From contig NZ_BAZS01000036.1 of the NCBI RefSeq assembly GCF_001310895.1, positions 1 to 37,411 of the forward strand: a stretch of DNA of 37,411 bases. Reading direction: 5' to 3'. This DNA comes from Virgibacillus halodenitrificans JCM 12304 (GTDB lineage Bacteria > Bacillota > Bacilli > Bacillales > Amphibacillaceae). Below are positions 25,570 through 35,953 of this stretch, piece after piece. Each line of letters begins with the position of its first letter. Position 1 is the stretch's first letter. The notes beneath the pieces are model-generated. The model was given only the letters and a program-made list of their open reading frames with translations, searched no databases and was not told where the DNA came from. A program made the translations under genes and the position numbers.

Positions 25570-26082
25570 ATGACAATATCAACTGATATAAAAACAGACT
25601 TTCATTTTCGCAAGCCAACAAAAGATGATGGCGCAGCCGTCTGGGAGTTAATCAAAGATACTGGTGTTCTTGACCTTAATTCATCTTATAGCTATTTGAT
25701 GTGGTGTGAAATTTTTTCAGAGACATCAATTGTAGCTGATAGGGAAGAGGGAACGGTGGGATTCATTTCCGGGTTTATTCATCCGGATCATCCAAAAACG
25801 TTATTTATTTGGCAGGTAGCTGTAAATGAATCGGAGCGTGGAAAAGGACTGGGGACAAAAATGTTGTTTCAATTGCTTCAAAGAGAAGCATGTGAACATG
25901 TTGCTTATATAGAAGCTACAGTATCACCATCTAACACACCATCCCAGCAATTATTTAAGGGTCTTGCGAAAAAGCTTGACACAAATTGTGAAATTGACGA
26001 TTATTTTTCAGCAGATGACTTTCCCCAAGAAGGTCATGAAGATGAACTATTATTTAAGATTGGGCCTTTTCAAAAAAAATAA
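25570..26082 (+). CDS. ectA: L-2,4-diaminobutyrate acetyltransferase
   Basis: This GNAT-family enzyme acetylates diaminobutyrate at N-gamma with acetyl-CoA, the second step of ectoine synthesis. From ATG 25570 it has 170 residues, the usual size. Typical blocks are FHFRKPTKDDGAAVWELI, the Ser-rich SSYSYLMWCEIF and the acetyl-CoA loop ESERGKGLGTKML (about 88-100). It opens the ectABC cluster, with ectB 18 bases downstream. The strong AGGAGG lies too far from this ATG and fits an ATT seven codons upstream instead, so the true N-terminus may be seven residues longer. Identity is secure. Confidence 0.93.
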   Translation: MTISTDIKTDFHFRKPTKDDGAAVWELIKDTGVLDLNSSYSYLMWCEIFSETSIVADREEGTVGFISGFIHPDHPKTLFIWQVAVNESERGKGLGTKMLFQLLQREACEHVAYIEATVSPSNTPSQQLFKGLAKKLDTNCEIDDYFSADDFPQEGHEDELLFKIGPFQKK

Positions 26083-26100
26083 ATGGATAAGGATGATTGA

Positions 26101-27378
26101 ATGACAACCGCAGTTTTAAATGAATCGAAAATGAAAACATTTGAAGAGATAGAATCAGCTGTACGTAGCTATAGCAGAGGGTGGCCAACAGTTTTTGACA
26201 AAGCAAAGGGCTACAAACTTTGGGATACAGATGGTAGAGAATATATTGATTTCTTTGCTGGAGCTGGCACACTTAATTATGGCCACAATGACGATGCTAT
26301 GCAGGAAAAAATAATTAACTATATTAAAAATGATGGAATTATCCACAGCCTTGATATGGGCACTACTCCTAGAAAAGAATTTCTTGAACAATTTAAAGAG
26401 ATAATTCTTAAACCTCGAAACCTTGATTACAAAATAATGTTCCCTGGACCTACCGGCACTAATACAGTAGAAAGCGCGTTGAAGATCGCTCGTAAAGTTA
26501 CTGGACGCGATACCGTAATCAGCTTTACTAACGCTTTTCATGGGATGACAATTGGATCTTTGTCTGTTACAGGTAACTCATTTAAGCGTCATGGGGCAGG
26601 GGTTCCTTTACACCATACTGTTTCAATGCCTTTTGATGATTACGTAGAAGACCAAGATTCCATTGCTTATTTGGAAAGATTCCTAGAAGATAGCGGAAGC
26701 GGAGTCGCCTTACCAGCAGCCATTATTCTTGAAACCGTTCAAGGAGAAGGTGGCATTAATGCAGCAAGAATGGAATGGCTTAAAAAAGTTGATGCAATTT
26801 GTAAACGCTGGGATATTCTCCTAATAATTGATGATGTTCAAGCAGGGAATGGGCGTACAGGTACATTTTTTAGTTTTGAACCTGCAGGAATTAATCCAGA
26901 TGTGGTTTGTTTATCTAAGTCCATTGGCGGTTTTGGTTTGCCTATGGCCATTACGTTAATCAAACCAGAATATGACCAATGGGGACCAGGCGAACATAAT
27001 GGTACCTTCCGTGGAAATAATCTGGCATTTATTGCAGCCACTGAGGCATTATCTAACTGGAAAACAGATGACTTCAGTAAAGATATCCAGGCGAAAGGAG
27101 ATTTACTGAAAACAGCTGTAAATAAACTAATTGAAAAATACCCGGTACTAAAAGGGGAAGCTCGTGGCAGAGGTCTTATGCAAGGGATTGCTGTTCATGT
27201 AGATGGACTTGCAGAAGCAATCTGTGCAGAAGCTTTTAAACGTGGGCTGATTGTAGAGACTTCTGGACCGGCCGATGAAGTTGTAAAATTCCTTCCACCC
27301 CTTGTGATTGATCAAGAAGGTCTGGAAAAAGGATTAGAAATATTAGAAGATAGCATAAAATATGTTACAAACAAATAA
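26101..27378 (+). CDS. ectB: Diaminobutyrate-2-oxoglutarate aminotransferase
   Basis: This 425-residue class-III PLP aminotransferase converts aspartate semialdehyde plus glutamate to L-2,4-diaminobutyrate, the first ectoine step. Visible landmarks are [18 protein letters not shown] (about 115-132), [15 protein letters not shown], the cofactor-binding acid in [13 protein letters not shown] (about 242) and the Schiff-base Lys273 in [10 protein letters not shown]. It starts at ATG 26101 behind AAGGATG and lies between ectA and ectC with short gaps. A diaminobutyrate transaminase for siderophore synthesis would look similar, but the context settles it. Confidence 0.95.
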   Translation: MTTAVLNESKMKTFEEIESAVRSYSRGWPTVFDKAKGYKLWDTDGREYIDFFAGAGTLNYGHNDDAMQEKIINYIKNDGIIHSLDMGTTPRKEFLEQFKEIILKPRNLDYKIMFPGPTGTNTVESALKIARKVTGRDTVISFTNAFHGMTIGSLSVTGNSFKRHGAGVPLHHTVSMPFDDYVEDQDSIAYLERFLEDSGSGVALPAAIILETVQGEGGINAARMEWLKKVDAICKRWDILLIIDDVQAGNGRTGTFFSFEPAGINPDVVCLSKSIGGFGLPMAITLIKPEYDQWGPGEHNGTFRGNNLAFIAATEALSNWKTDDFSKDIQAKGDLLKTAVNKLIEKYPVLKGEARGRGLMQGIAVHVDGLAEAICAEAFKRGLIVETSGPADEVVKFLPPLVIDQEGLEKGLEILEDSIKYVTNK

Positions 27379-27414
27379 ACTAAACTACTGCAATAGGGGA
27401 AAGGGGAAAGAAAT

Positions 27415-27801
27415 ATGATAGTAAAATCACTTGAAGATATTATTGGTACAAAGGATGAGACATCTGGGGAGAACTGGACAAGTCGCAGATTTTTATTGAA
27501 AAAAGATAATTGTGGATTTAGTATGAATGACACACTTATTAAAGCAGGTACAGACAATTACTTCTGGTATAAAAACCACATCGAAGCTGTTTATTGTATT
27601 GAAGGTGAAGGTGAAATTGAAAAGGTTGAGACAGGTGAGGTTTTTCAGATTAAACCTGGTACGATGTACATCCTTGATCAAAATGATAAACATAGATTGC
27701 GTGCAAGAACTCAAATGCGCATGGTATGTGTATTTAATCCACCGCTTGTGGGAACGGAAACACATAATGAAGAAGGATATTATCCTTTACTGACAGAATA
27801 A
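27415..27801 (+). CDS. ectC: L-ectoine synthase
   Basis: This 128-residue cupin enzyme closes N-gamma-acetyl-diaminobutyrate to ectoine. Family signatures are DNCGFSMNDTLIKAG and FWYKNHIEAVYCIEGEGEIE, and KPGTMYILDQNDKH follows. The metal ligands reported for EctC fall on Glu57, Tyr85 and His93 here, all present. It starts at ATG 27415 behind GGGGAAAGGGGAAAG. Ectoine is a cytoplasmic compatible solute, consistent with a salt-adapted host. A hairpin follows the stop codon. No ectoine hydroxylase (ectD) lies next to it. Confidence 0.96.
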   Translation: MIVKSLEDIIGTKDETSGENWTSRRFLLKKDNCGFSMNDTLIKAGTDNYFWYKNHIEAVYCIEGEGEIEKVETGEVFQIKPGTMYILDQNDKHRLRARTQMRMVCVFNPPLVGTETHNEEGYYPLLTE

Positions 27802-27807
27802 AGTATA

Positions 27808-27843
27808 AAGAAGGCACCCAAACTCGTTTATTGGGTGCTTCTT
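27808..27843 (+). terminator. Hairpin after ectABC (weak terminator)
   Basis: AAGAAGGCACCCA (27808-27820) pairs with TGGGTGCTTCTT (27832-27843) with one bulged G, seven bases after the ectC stop. There is no strong T run, so it may act as a weak terminator or as a 3' stabilising hairpin. Confidence 0.6.
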
Positions 27844-28035
27844 AAGGTTTCAGAGCATGGATTAATATTGTACTGGTCTCTTAAACAGAGAACATTGTTT
27901 ATGTGTAAGGCTATAAAATGTCTAATAATTTGTATTATTTGTAAAATATGGTAAGCTTAAGTTGATTACAACCATGATTTTTATTTATTCGTATGGGAAT
28001 TAAAGCAGTACATACAATTTGGAGGAGTGGATAAG

Positions 28036-28717
28036 ATGGGGAGGTTAACTGGGAAAGTAGCTTTGGTTACTGGAGCGGGTACAGGTCTTGGACGTGCGAT
28101 CGCAATTTCATTTGCTAAGGCAGGTGCTACAGTCATTCTTAACGGTAGAAGGGAAGAAAAACTGCGTGAAGTTGCGAAGGAGATTGGGGGAAGGCTGCTT
28201 CATTATACCAGCAGATTTGACGAAAGAATCTGAAGTGAACACTTTAGTTGATGAATTACAAAAAAACACCGCTGGTGAATTAGATATTCTAGTGAATAAT
28301 GCCGGTGGCGTAAATGCCATGGAGCCTATTGAAAAAATGTCCCTGCAACAATGGCAGCAAATGTTTGATTTAAACTTAACTACTCAATTTCTTACGACAC
28401 GCGCATTCTTACCACTATTACGGAAAAGTGAGCATGGAAAAATAATTTCTGTCACTTCTGGAATGGTTAATTTCTTTATGAAGGGCATGGGTGCCTATTC
28501 TGCAAGTAAAGCAGCTGTTGAAGCGCTAATGAAAACAGTCGCTGAAGAAGAAAAAGATAATGGAATTCAAGTTAACCTATTTGACCCATTAAATGTTGTT
28601 TCCGAGGGGAATCCTAATGGGGAATATGAACCTGCAGAGATTGTAGATGTACTTGTTGATCTGGCAGCTGCAGATTCAGTACAACAACACGGTGAAATAG
28701 TAAAACCTGAAGTATAA
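28036..28717 (+). pseudogene. Short-chain dehydrogenase/reductase, frameshifted
   Basis: This gene encodes an SDR oxidoreductase, about 226 residues when restored. The NAD(P)-binding [12 protein letters not shown] lies in the first frame from ATG 28036 (GGAGG at 28021-28025). NNAGG, the catalytic YSASK and the rest lie in a second frame that ends at 28717. The switch occurs at a run of five G (28186-28190): removing one G joins KEIG directly to [14 protein letters not shown]. The downstream frame alone would lack the cofactor motif, so the gene is broken unless the extra G is an error. Substrate is unknown. Its position after ectABC, 234 bases away with its own leader, does not prove an ectoine role. 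Confidence 0.85.
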
Positions 28718-28734
28718 GTTAATACTAAAATTTT

Positions 28735-28784
28735 CTGCCAAAACGCTAATGAGATTTTCCATGCGTTTTGGCAGTTTTCTTTTT
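28735..28784 (+). terminator. Terminator between the SDR and the cyclophilin gene
   Basis: CTGCCAAAACGC (28735-28746) pairs perfectly with GCGTTTTGGCAG (28763-28774), followed by TTTTCTTTTT. The genes on either side are convergent. Confidence 0.88.
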
Positions 28785-28793
28785 GAAGCGTTA

Positions 28794-29447
28794 TTAGTTC
28801 TTTTTGGGTTGAGGATAATTATATCCTTTCGTATCTACCTCTACCTTTTTCATTTTTTGCTCGTTTAATGGTTTGTCCGCTTCATTTCTTTCCGTATTAA
28901 CAATTTTGTCGACCGTCTCCATGCCTTCATTAACTTTTCCGAACGCAGCATAGTCGCCATCCAAATGAGGTGACTCATTAACCATAATGAAAAACTGTGA
29001 GCCTGCGGAATCCGGATCTTGTGATCTCGCCATGGAGAGAGTTCCACGCTCATGCTTTAGGTTGTTATCGAATCCATTGGAATTAAACTCCCCATCGATG
29101 GAATAGCCTGGCCCTCCTGTTCCAATTCCTTCCGGGTCACCACCTTGAATCATAAATTCAGGTATTACTCTATGAAAAATGAGACCATCGTAGAAACCGT
29201 CCTGAATCAAAGAGATAAAATTAGCCACGGTTGTGGGGGCTTTTTCAGGATATAGCTCCGCTTTTATAGTTTCATCATTTTCCATTGTAATGGTAACAAT
29301 AGGGTTTTCTTTCACATCATGAGGGTAGTCCGTTTTCTGGTCTGCTTTTTGTTCGTTTTCTTTGCTGGAATCTTCCTGTGTTCCACATCCACTCAAAATA
29401 ATAGTGAATAAAATAACTACTATAAATAGCTTTGTAAATAATCTCAA
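28794..29447 (-). CDS. Peptidyl-prolyl cis-trans isomerase, cyclophilin-type lipoprotein
   Basis: This 217-residue lipoprotein has a signal peptide ending in the lipobox ILSGC and a charged linker (about 23-45). A cyclophilin domain fills about 48-210, with FHRVIPEFMIQGGDP (active-site Arg and Gln), LSMARSQDPDSAGSQFFI and AAFGKVNEGMETVD. It should catalyse prolyl isomerisation of exported proteins on the outer side of the membrane. The start is TTG at 29447-29445, because AGGAGG lies seven bases upstream and the nearby ATG opens only a three-codon frame. Cyclophilins are single-domain folding helpers; a specific client is unknown. Confidence 0.92.
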   Translation of the reverse strand: MRLFTKLFIVVILFTIILSGCGTQEDSSKENEQKADQKTDYPHDVKENPIVTITMENDETIKAELYPEKAPTTVANFISLIQDGFYDGLIFHRVIPEFMIQGGDPEGIGTGGPGYSIDGEFNSNGFDNNLKHERGTLSMARSQDPDSAGSQFFIMVNESPHLDGDYAAFGKVNEGMETVDKIVNTERNEADKPLNEQKMKKVEVDTKGYNYPQPKKN

Positions 29448-29526
29448 CTTTTCATCCTCCTGTTCATTTTTCTATTATAGCATGTAGCAACGACACTGGA
29501 GAATAGAAAGGAGAAGTATATAGTTA

Positions 29527-30777
29527 TTATGCTCGATGTCCACCGATTTTCTTGCTGCGCTCCAAAGTAATTCCAGCTTCAGTATAGCTGCTGGCACGAA
29601 GAATAGCTGTCGCGCCATAATCTCGGCGAATGGCATCCATAACATAACCGATATCATTTTTCTGTGCACGATTTTCAAATAGATTAAGCTGTATCTCCCC
29701 TTTATTAAAAAGGTTACTCAATGTAACATACACATGTCTAATATTGCTATTTCCATCATAAAATTCTTGGAAGAGCTGAAGACAGATTTGATACACATCC
29801 ATAGTTACATCCGTAGGGGTGTAGATGGACTTGGAGCGAGAGAAGCCACCACCTGTTTCCTTACCATAAGATATGCCCAATTGAACAGTTCTTCCTGTTT
29901 TCCCAGCTTCGCGGGCACGGCGGCAAACCTCTTCGCAAAGGTCGAGGATACAGACCGTTACTTCTTCTTTAGAATAATCTCTTAAAAGAGAGATACCATG
30001 CCCAAATCCTTTTTGTTCCGTTTTTATAAAATCCCCAAATACGGGGCTTAAATCAATGCCCCATGCATGCCAATATAGCTGCTCACCCATCACCCCAAAG
30101 CGCTTTTTTAAATGTTCCAAGTCAAAACGGGCAAGCTGTCCCAATGTAACAATTCCCATTCGATTGAGATTTCGTTTCATTCTGCTACCGATTCCCCATA
30201 TGTCCTCTATGGGGGAGGGCCAAAGTTTTTCCTTTACTTGTTCATAGGTGCATTCAGCGATACCTACTTTCTTGGCATGCAGATCCATCACTGTTTTTGC
30301 AAGAAACTTATTATCCCCGATACCAATCGAAGCAGTAATTCCAAAGCAATCCAAGATGTCTTTTTTTATTTGTCTTGCTACCTCCCAACGATCTCCAAAT
30401 AATCTATCAAGCCCGTTTACTGTTACCCAAACTTCATCTACGGAATATTGGTGGATTGCTTGTTTTGGTACGTATTGGTTGATCAGTTTGGTGATTTCCA
30501 TGGATACGTTTAAATAATCTGCCATATGTGCTGGTACAATATGAATTTCAGGGTCATCGGGTAACTCAAAAAATCGACTCACATTACTAATACCATGTAT
30601 TCTTTTTAACTCTGGTGAAGCAGCCAGAACAATACTGCCTGATCTGTTCGGATCACCAACTACCGCAAGCAACGTCTTCATGGGATCTAATCCAAGCTTC
30701 ACCGCCTCAACACTTGCATAAAAGGAACGCATATCTATACATAGTACATCATTGCGAGGGTAAGAAGAATAATCCAT
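29527..30777 (-). CDS. Y-family DNA polymerase (UvrX/YqjW type, SOS-induced)
   Basis: This 416-residue translesion polymerase has the palm motifs CIDMRSFYASVEA at the N-terminus and YSVDEVW (about 116), which supply the catalytic acids. A helix-hairpin-helix thumb follows (IEDIWGIGSRMKRNLNRMGI), then a little-finger domain to about 350. The C-terminal QLNLFEN, at about 365, is a probable beta-clamp-binding motif. It resembles B. subtilis UvrX/YqjW rather than PolY1. I use ATG 30777; the in-frame GTG pair just upstream overlaps the ribosome binding site. A LexA box lies 22 bases before the start, so it is damage-inducible. YqjW-type genes often sit next to a yolD/yqzH-like gene; none was found here. 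Confidence 0.9.
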   Translation of the reverse strand: MDYSSYPRNDVLCIDMRSFYASVEAVKLGLDPMKTLLAVVGDPNRSGSIVLAASPELKRIHGISNVSRFFELPDDPEIHIVPAHMADYLNVSMEITKLINQYVPKQAIHQYSVDEVWVTVNGLDRLFGDRWEVARQIKKDILDCFGITASIGIGDNKFLAKTVMDLHAKKVGIAECTYEQVKEKLWPSPIEDIWGIGSRMKRNLNRMGIVTLGQLARFDLEHLKKRFGVMGEQLYWHAWGIDLSPVFGDFIKTEQKGFGHGISLLRDYSKEEVTVCILDLCEEVCRRAREAGKTGRTVQLGISYGKETGGGFSRSKSIYTPTDVTMDVYQICLQLFQEFYDGNSNIRHVYVTLSNLFNKGEIQLNLFENRAQKNDIGYVMDAIRRDYGATAILRASSYTEAGITLERSKKIGGHRA

Positions 30778-30798
30778 TACGATAGTCACCACCAAATA

Positions 30799-30810
30799 GA
30801 ACGTTTGTTC
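30799..30810. promoter_or_regulatory. LexA (DinR) box upstream of the Y-family polymerase
   Basis: GAACGTTTGTTC fits the core of the Bacillus SOS consensus CGAACRNRYGTTYC, GAAC-N4-GTTC. It lies 22 bases upstream of the polymerase start on the minus strand, the usual promoter-proximal place. Confidence 0.85.
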
Positions 30811-30984
30811 TTATTATAGATAATACGTCTTGTTTTATCAATGGGAATTTAAACCAGAATAGTAAAGTGAACAATAGAAACACATAAATAATTAATTTTT
30901 TGAAATAAAACAATTTTAAAACTAAATCGTTTATACTTAAGATAACTATTATTTTTCACAAAGTTGAATGGAGGGATTGGCAAG

Positions 30985-31920
30985 ATGTTAGATAAGCGAT
31001 TAACACTTTGTCTTTTTGTTGCTATTATTTTAATTATTCTATCCGGCTGTAGCAATGAAAGTGAAAATGGGAATAAACAGGCTGACAGCTACATGACTGA
31101 GGAAGCAGACAGGAAGATAACGGAAGAATCGAAGGAAGGAGAAGCGACAACGGAATCTACGGAAGATGCTAGCATAGAAAATAGTGAAAATAAAACAGAG
31201 CAACAAACTCCAAATGAACAAAACCCATCCACACGTAAAATTATTTATACTGCAAATTTAGAAATTGAAGTAAACAGTTACGAAAAAGCCCTTAAAAACA
31301 TACAAAAAAAAGTAGAGGTCTATCAAGGATATATAGTTGAATCAACTATGTTTGAAGAAGAAGAAAATAAAGGGACAAGTGGTTTTATTACAGTCAGAGT
31401 TCCACAAGAAAAGTTTCGGGAATTTATTCAGCTCGTTGAAGATGGAAGTGAAAACGTGTTGTCAAGCTCTATATCCGGTCAGGATGTTACAGAGGAATAT
31501 GTGGATTTGGAATCGAGACTGCGTTCCAAACAAGTGGTTGAAGAGCGATTACTGTCTTATATGAAAAAAGCTGAGAAAACAGAAGACTTATTGGCAATTT
31601 CCAAGGATTTAGCAAGTGTCCAGGAAGAAATTGACCAAATTAAAGGGCGCATGAAATACTTAGAAAATAAATCAGAATTAGCGACAATTACAATTCATAT
31701 GACTGAAAATAATTTAACAATTTCAGGAGAAGACCTCAACACATGGGATAAAACAAAACAGCAATTATTAAAAAGCTTAAATTGGCTTCTCACAGCTGTT
31801 TCGGGCTTCATCATCTTTTTTGTCGGTAACTTGCCGATCATACTAGTTACAGTTAGCATAGCGGCAATTGTATTAATTGCCATTCGAAAGCTTAGCAAAT
31901 CTAATAAAGATAATAGTTAA
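30985..31920 (+). CDS. DUF4349-type lipoprotein with C-terminal membrane segment
   Basis: This ~311-residue protein has a lipoprotein signal (FVAIILIILSGCS) and an acidic, Ser/Thr/Glu-rich linker (about 23-80). A DUF4349-like domain follows, with RKIIYTANLEIEVNSYEKAL and GFITVRVPQEKFREFI. A coiled-coil stretch (about 185-240: EEIDQIKGRMKYLENKSELA) leads to a transmembrane helix near the C-terminus (about 263-295). It should be membrane-anchored at both ends, exposing the coiled coil outside. The family's function is not known. Start ATG 30985 has GGAGGG nine bases upstream; the longer TTG at 30964 would overlap that site. The next gene is 41 bases downstream. Confidence 0.85.
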   Translation: MLDKRLTLCLFVAIILIILSGCSNESENGNKQADSYMTEEADRKITEESKEGEATTESTEDASIENSENKTEQQTPNEQNPSTRKIIYTANLEIEVNSYEKALKNIQKKVEVYQGYIVESTMFEEEENKGTSGFITVRVPQEKFREFIQLVEDGSENVLSSSISGQDVTEEYVDLESRLRSKQVVEERLLSYMKKAEKTEDLLAISKDLASVQEEIDQIKGRMKYLENKSELATITIHMTENNLTISGEDLNTWDKTKQQLLKSLNWLLTAVSGFIIFFVGNLPIILVTVSIAAIVLIAIRKLSKSNKDNS

Positions 31921-31961
31921 TCATCTGTATGCTTAATATAATAAGAGAATAGAGGAATACA

Positions 31962-33323
31962 ATGAAAGCAAAACTTGAAAAATTTATAGAAAATGAACCA
32001 GTTTTATTGGGAGCACTTATTGGAATTAGTGTTCGTAACAGACAGAGCGGTGAGATGATCTACGAACGACAAGGTGAAACGAGAATGCATCCCGCATCCA
32101 ATATGAAATTATTAACTGCCGCTGTGTCCCTATCCGAATTAGGTGAGAAGTATACATTTACTACGGAAGTAAAGACAAATGGGGAAATAATTGATTCTAA
32201 ATTAGCGGGAAATCTTTATTTGGTAGGAAAAGGAGACCCAACGTTAGTCCCAGAAGACTTGGATCTGCTTGCCGAAGAACTCCGTTTGCAAGGCGTTAAA
32301 GAAATAATAGGTGATTTGGTTGCAGATGATAGATGGTATGATTCAATTCGGTTATCACCAGACATGATGTGGGAGGATGAATATGCTTATTATGGAGGCC
32401 AGATCTCGGCGTTGACTTTATCTCCAGATGAAGATTATGATGCGGGAACAATTATTATAGAAGTAGCTGCAGGTAATTCAATTGGAGATAAACCAAGGGT
32501 AACGTTATCACCTCCTACAGATTACGTAAGAGTGGAAAACAATGCAAGGACAGAAGAAGTACACAGCGAAGAAGAAGAAATAGAAATCAGACGATTGCAT
32601 GGCACGAACACCATAACTATTAATGGAAATATTCCACTTGATTCACCAAATAAGAAAGAGTGGATTGCTGTATGGGAACCAACGGAATATGCCCTTGCTG
32701 TTTGGCAACATGCTTTGTTAAAAAAAGGGATAAAGTGGAACGGAACCGTAAAGGTAGCAGAAAGTCCCGATAACACCCAAACATTGGGTACACACACTTC
32801 CATACCTTTATCCGAATTGTTAGTCCCTTTTATGAAATTAAGCAATAATGGAATTGGTGAAGTTTTGATAAAGGAAATGGGAAAAAAAGTTTACGGAGAA
32901 GGAAGCTGGACAGCAGGTCTTAAGGTGTTGGAAGAGAGACTTACTGATTATAATATGAATGTTGACAACCTATTGCTCCGCGATGGATCAGGAATTTCTC
33001 ATGTAAGTTTAATACCTCCCAATGAAATCACCAAACTTTTATATCACATTCAAAAAGAGAGCTGGTTCCCAACCTACCTAGATTCTCTTCCGGTTGCCGG
33101 AAAGGAGGATCGCATGGTTGGCGGAACATTAAGAGATCGGTTGAAAGGTCGAAAGGTTCAAGCTAAGACAGGAACTATTTATGGTGTAAGTACGTTATCC
33201 GGTTATGCAGAAGCTAGTAGTGGAAGGCAATACATATTCTCTGTAATGCTTAACAATATGCTTGATGAAGAAATCGGTAAAGAAATAGAGGATAGATTGC
33301 TTGAGATTATTTTGAAAGATTAA
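31962..33323 (+). CDS. D-alanyl-D-alanine carboxypeptidase/endopeptidase, PBP4 (S13) family, without signal peptide
   Basis: This 453-residue penicillin-binding protein has all three active-site motifs: SxxK as SNMK (Ser46, Lys49), SxN as SNN (about 290) and KTG at about 402 (AKTGTIYGVS). S13 enzymes trim or cleave D-Ala-containing muropeptides outside the cell. The N-terminus MKAKLEKFIENEPVLLGA has no signal sequence, and the first 45 residues already belong to the catalytic domain. B. subtilis DacC is about 40 residues longer and exported. The ATG at 31962 is preceded by AGAGGAA, and no in-frame upstream extension supplies a signal. Export by another route, or an intracellular function, would be needed. 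Confidence 0.88.
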   Translation: MKAKLEKFIENEPVLLGALIGISVRNRQSGEMIYERQGETRMHPASNMKLLTAAVSLSELGEKYTFTTEVKTNGEIIDSKLAGNLYLVGKGDPTLVPEDLDLLAEELRLQGVKEIIGDLVADDRWYDSIRLSPDMMWEDEYAYYGGQISALTLSPDEDYDAGTIIIEVAAGNSIGDKPRVTLSPPTDYVRVENNARTEEVHSEEEEIEIRRLHGTNTITINGNIPLDSPNKKEWIAVWEPTEYALAVWQHALLKKGIKWNGTVKVAESPDNTQTLGTHTSIPLSELLVPFMKLSNNGIGEVLIKEMGKKVYGEGSWTAGLKVLEERLTDYNMNVDNLLLRDGSGISHVSLIPPNEITKLLYHIQKESWFPTYLDSLPVAGKEDRMVGGTLRDRLKGRKVQAKTGTIYGVSTLSGYAEASSGRQYIFSVMLNNMLDEEIGKEIEDRLLEIILKD

Positions 33324-33645
33324 CGTGGTGCACTTGCATGGTGATTAAGGAGAGCTCATGAATATAAAATTTGGATGAAAAGCTGTAATTGTTAAGTGAC
33401 GAGATTACATAGTGGAGCAAACAAGTATATATTAATAAAAATCGCACGGTATATAACAACAAAATATCATGAGATTTTTATTGGAGAATTTAGAGTGCTT
33501 ACTAAAACATTGGAAATTTATGCTAAAATAATATTAGGAACATAAAAACTAATAATTAATGTCTGAAATTAATGAGCAGGATTAAAGAGAAGTCAAGAGT
33601 AGGATTTGTTCAGCAATCGGGCCATATTCTGGAATATCAATATCG
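33324..33645. other. Gene-poor, degenerate intergenic DNA
   Basis: I see no intact gene. AAGGAG (33347-33352) precedes a six-codon frame (ATG 33358 to TGA 33376-33378), which looks like the 5' stub of a lost gene. AATAAAAATC (33434-33443) and GATTTTTATT (33473-33482) form a perfect inverted repeat. A relic of a protein repeat follows at 33646. Confidence 0.5.
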
Positions 33646-33742
33646 GGTAATAAAGTAGTCAAAATCGAGGATAAGCCATATAAGAAAGTATTGATTTACG
33701 GTCTCCGGGATTCGAATGGAATATAAAAATAAGAGTATTAAA
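33646..33742 (+). pseudogene. Relic of the ~69-residue repeat family found in the secreted protein at 18 kb
   Basis: Reading from 33646, the DNA encodes GNKVVKIEDKPYKKVLIYGL and then RDSNGI before TAA at 33724. This follows the repeat core of the 18093-19082 protein (KVVENNPYKRVLLITNENG). A shift of one base forward gives YKNKSI, matching the next part of the core (QYKSI). No start codon or ribosome binding site precedes it, and a stop codon lies in frame upstream. It is therefore a decayed fragment of a related gene, too short and broken to be functional. Confidence 0.65.
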
Positions 33743-33845
33743 CAAGCATAGATAATTTATGGATGAGTATCGGTAAGGACTCTAATGAATTCTTTATTTT
33801 GGTATAAATAAGTAAGTTGAAAAAGAATGATTATCAAGTAAGGTA

Positions 33846-33874
33846 TTGAAATTCTTTCAAAATTTATGTATACT
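33846..33874 (+). promoter_or_regulatory. Sigma-A promoter of thiC
   Basis: TTGAAA at 33846-33851 and TATACT at 33869-33874 are spaced by 17 bases, and the TPP riboswitch begins 24 bases later. Confidence 0.75.
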
Positions 33875-33897
33875 GTAGTCAAATTAAATAGAAATAA

Positions 33898-33994
33898 CTA
33901 GGGGAGCCCAAATAAGCTGGGCTGAGAAGGAAACGCGTTAAAGTTTCTTGACTCTTTGGACCTGATCTGGATCATGCCAGCGTAGGGAAGTTAG
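33898..33994 (+). promoter_or_regulatory. TPP riboswitch (THI element)
   Basis: The conserved thi-box blocks are all present: CTAGGGGAGCCC at the 5' end, GCTGGGCTGAGAAGG, then GGACCTGATCTGGATCATGC and CAGCGTAGGGAAG at the 3' end. Bound thiamine pyrophosphate should favour the terminator at 34033-34070 and shut off thiC. Confidence 0.96.
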
Positions 33995-34032
33995 ATAATC
34001 ATCAAAGCAACACAACTTCTTGTATACATATT

Positions 34033-34070
34033 AGCCGGGTCCTACCATTTATTATGGACTCGGCTTTTTT
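34033..34070 (+). terminator. Riboswitch expression-platform terminator before thiC
   Basis: AGCCGGGTCC (34033-34042) pairs with GGACTCGGCT (34056-34065) with one G-T pair, followed by six T. It lies between the TPP aptamer and the thiC start, where ligand-dependent termination is expected. Confidence 0.9.
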
Positions 34071-34098
34071 ATGTACTTCGATAAGCTTTCCTGCTTAG

Positions 34099-35931
<1,833 letters not shown>

Positions 35932-35953
35932 CTTGATTAGGAAGGAGATACGG

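Noticed and set aside
28088-28717. Separate SDR gene starting at 28088
   Set aside because: Its first ~35 codons are an out-of-frame reading of the cofactor-binding region; the true gene begins at 28036 and is frameshifted.
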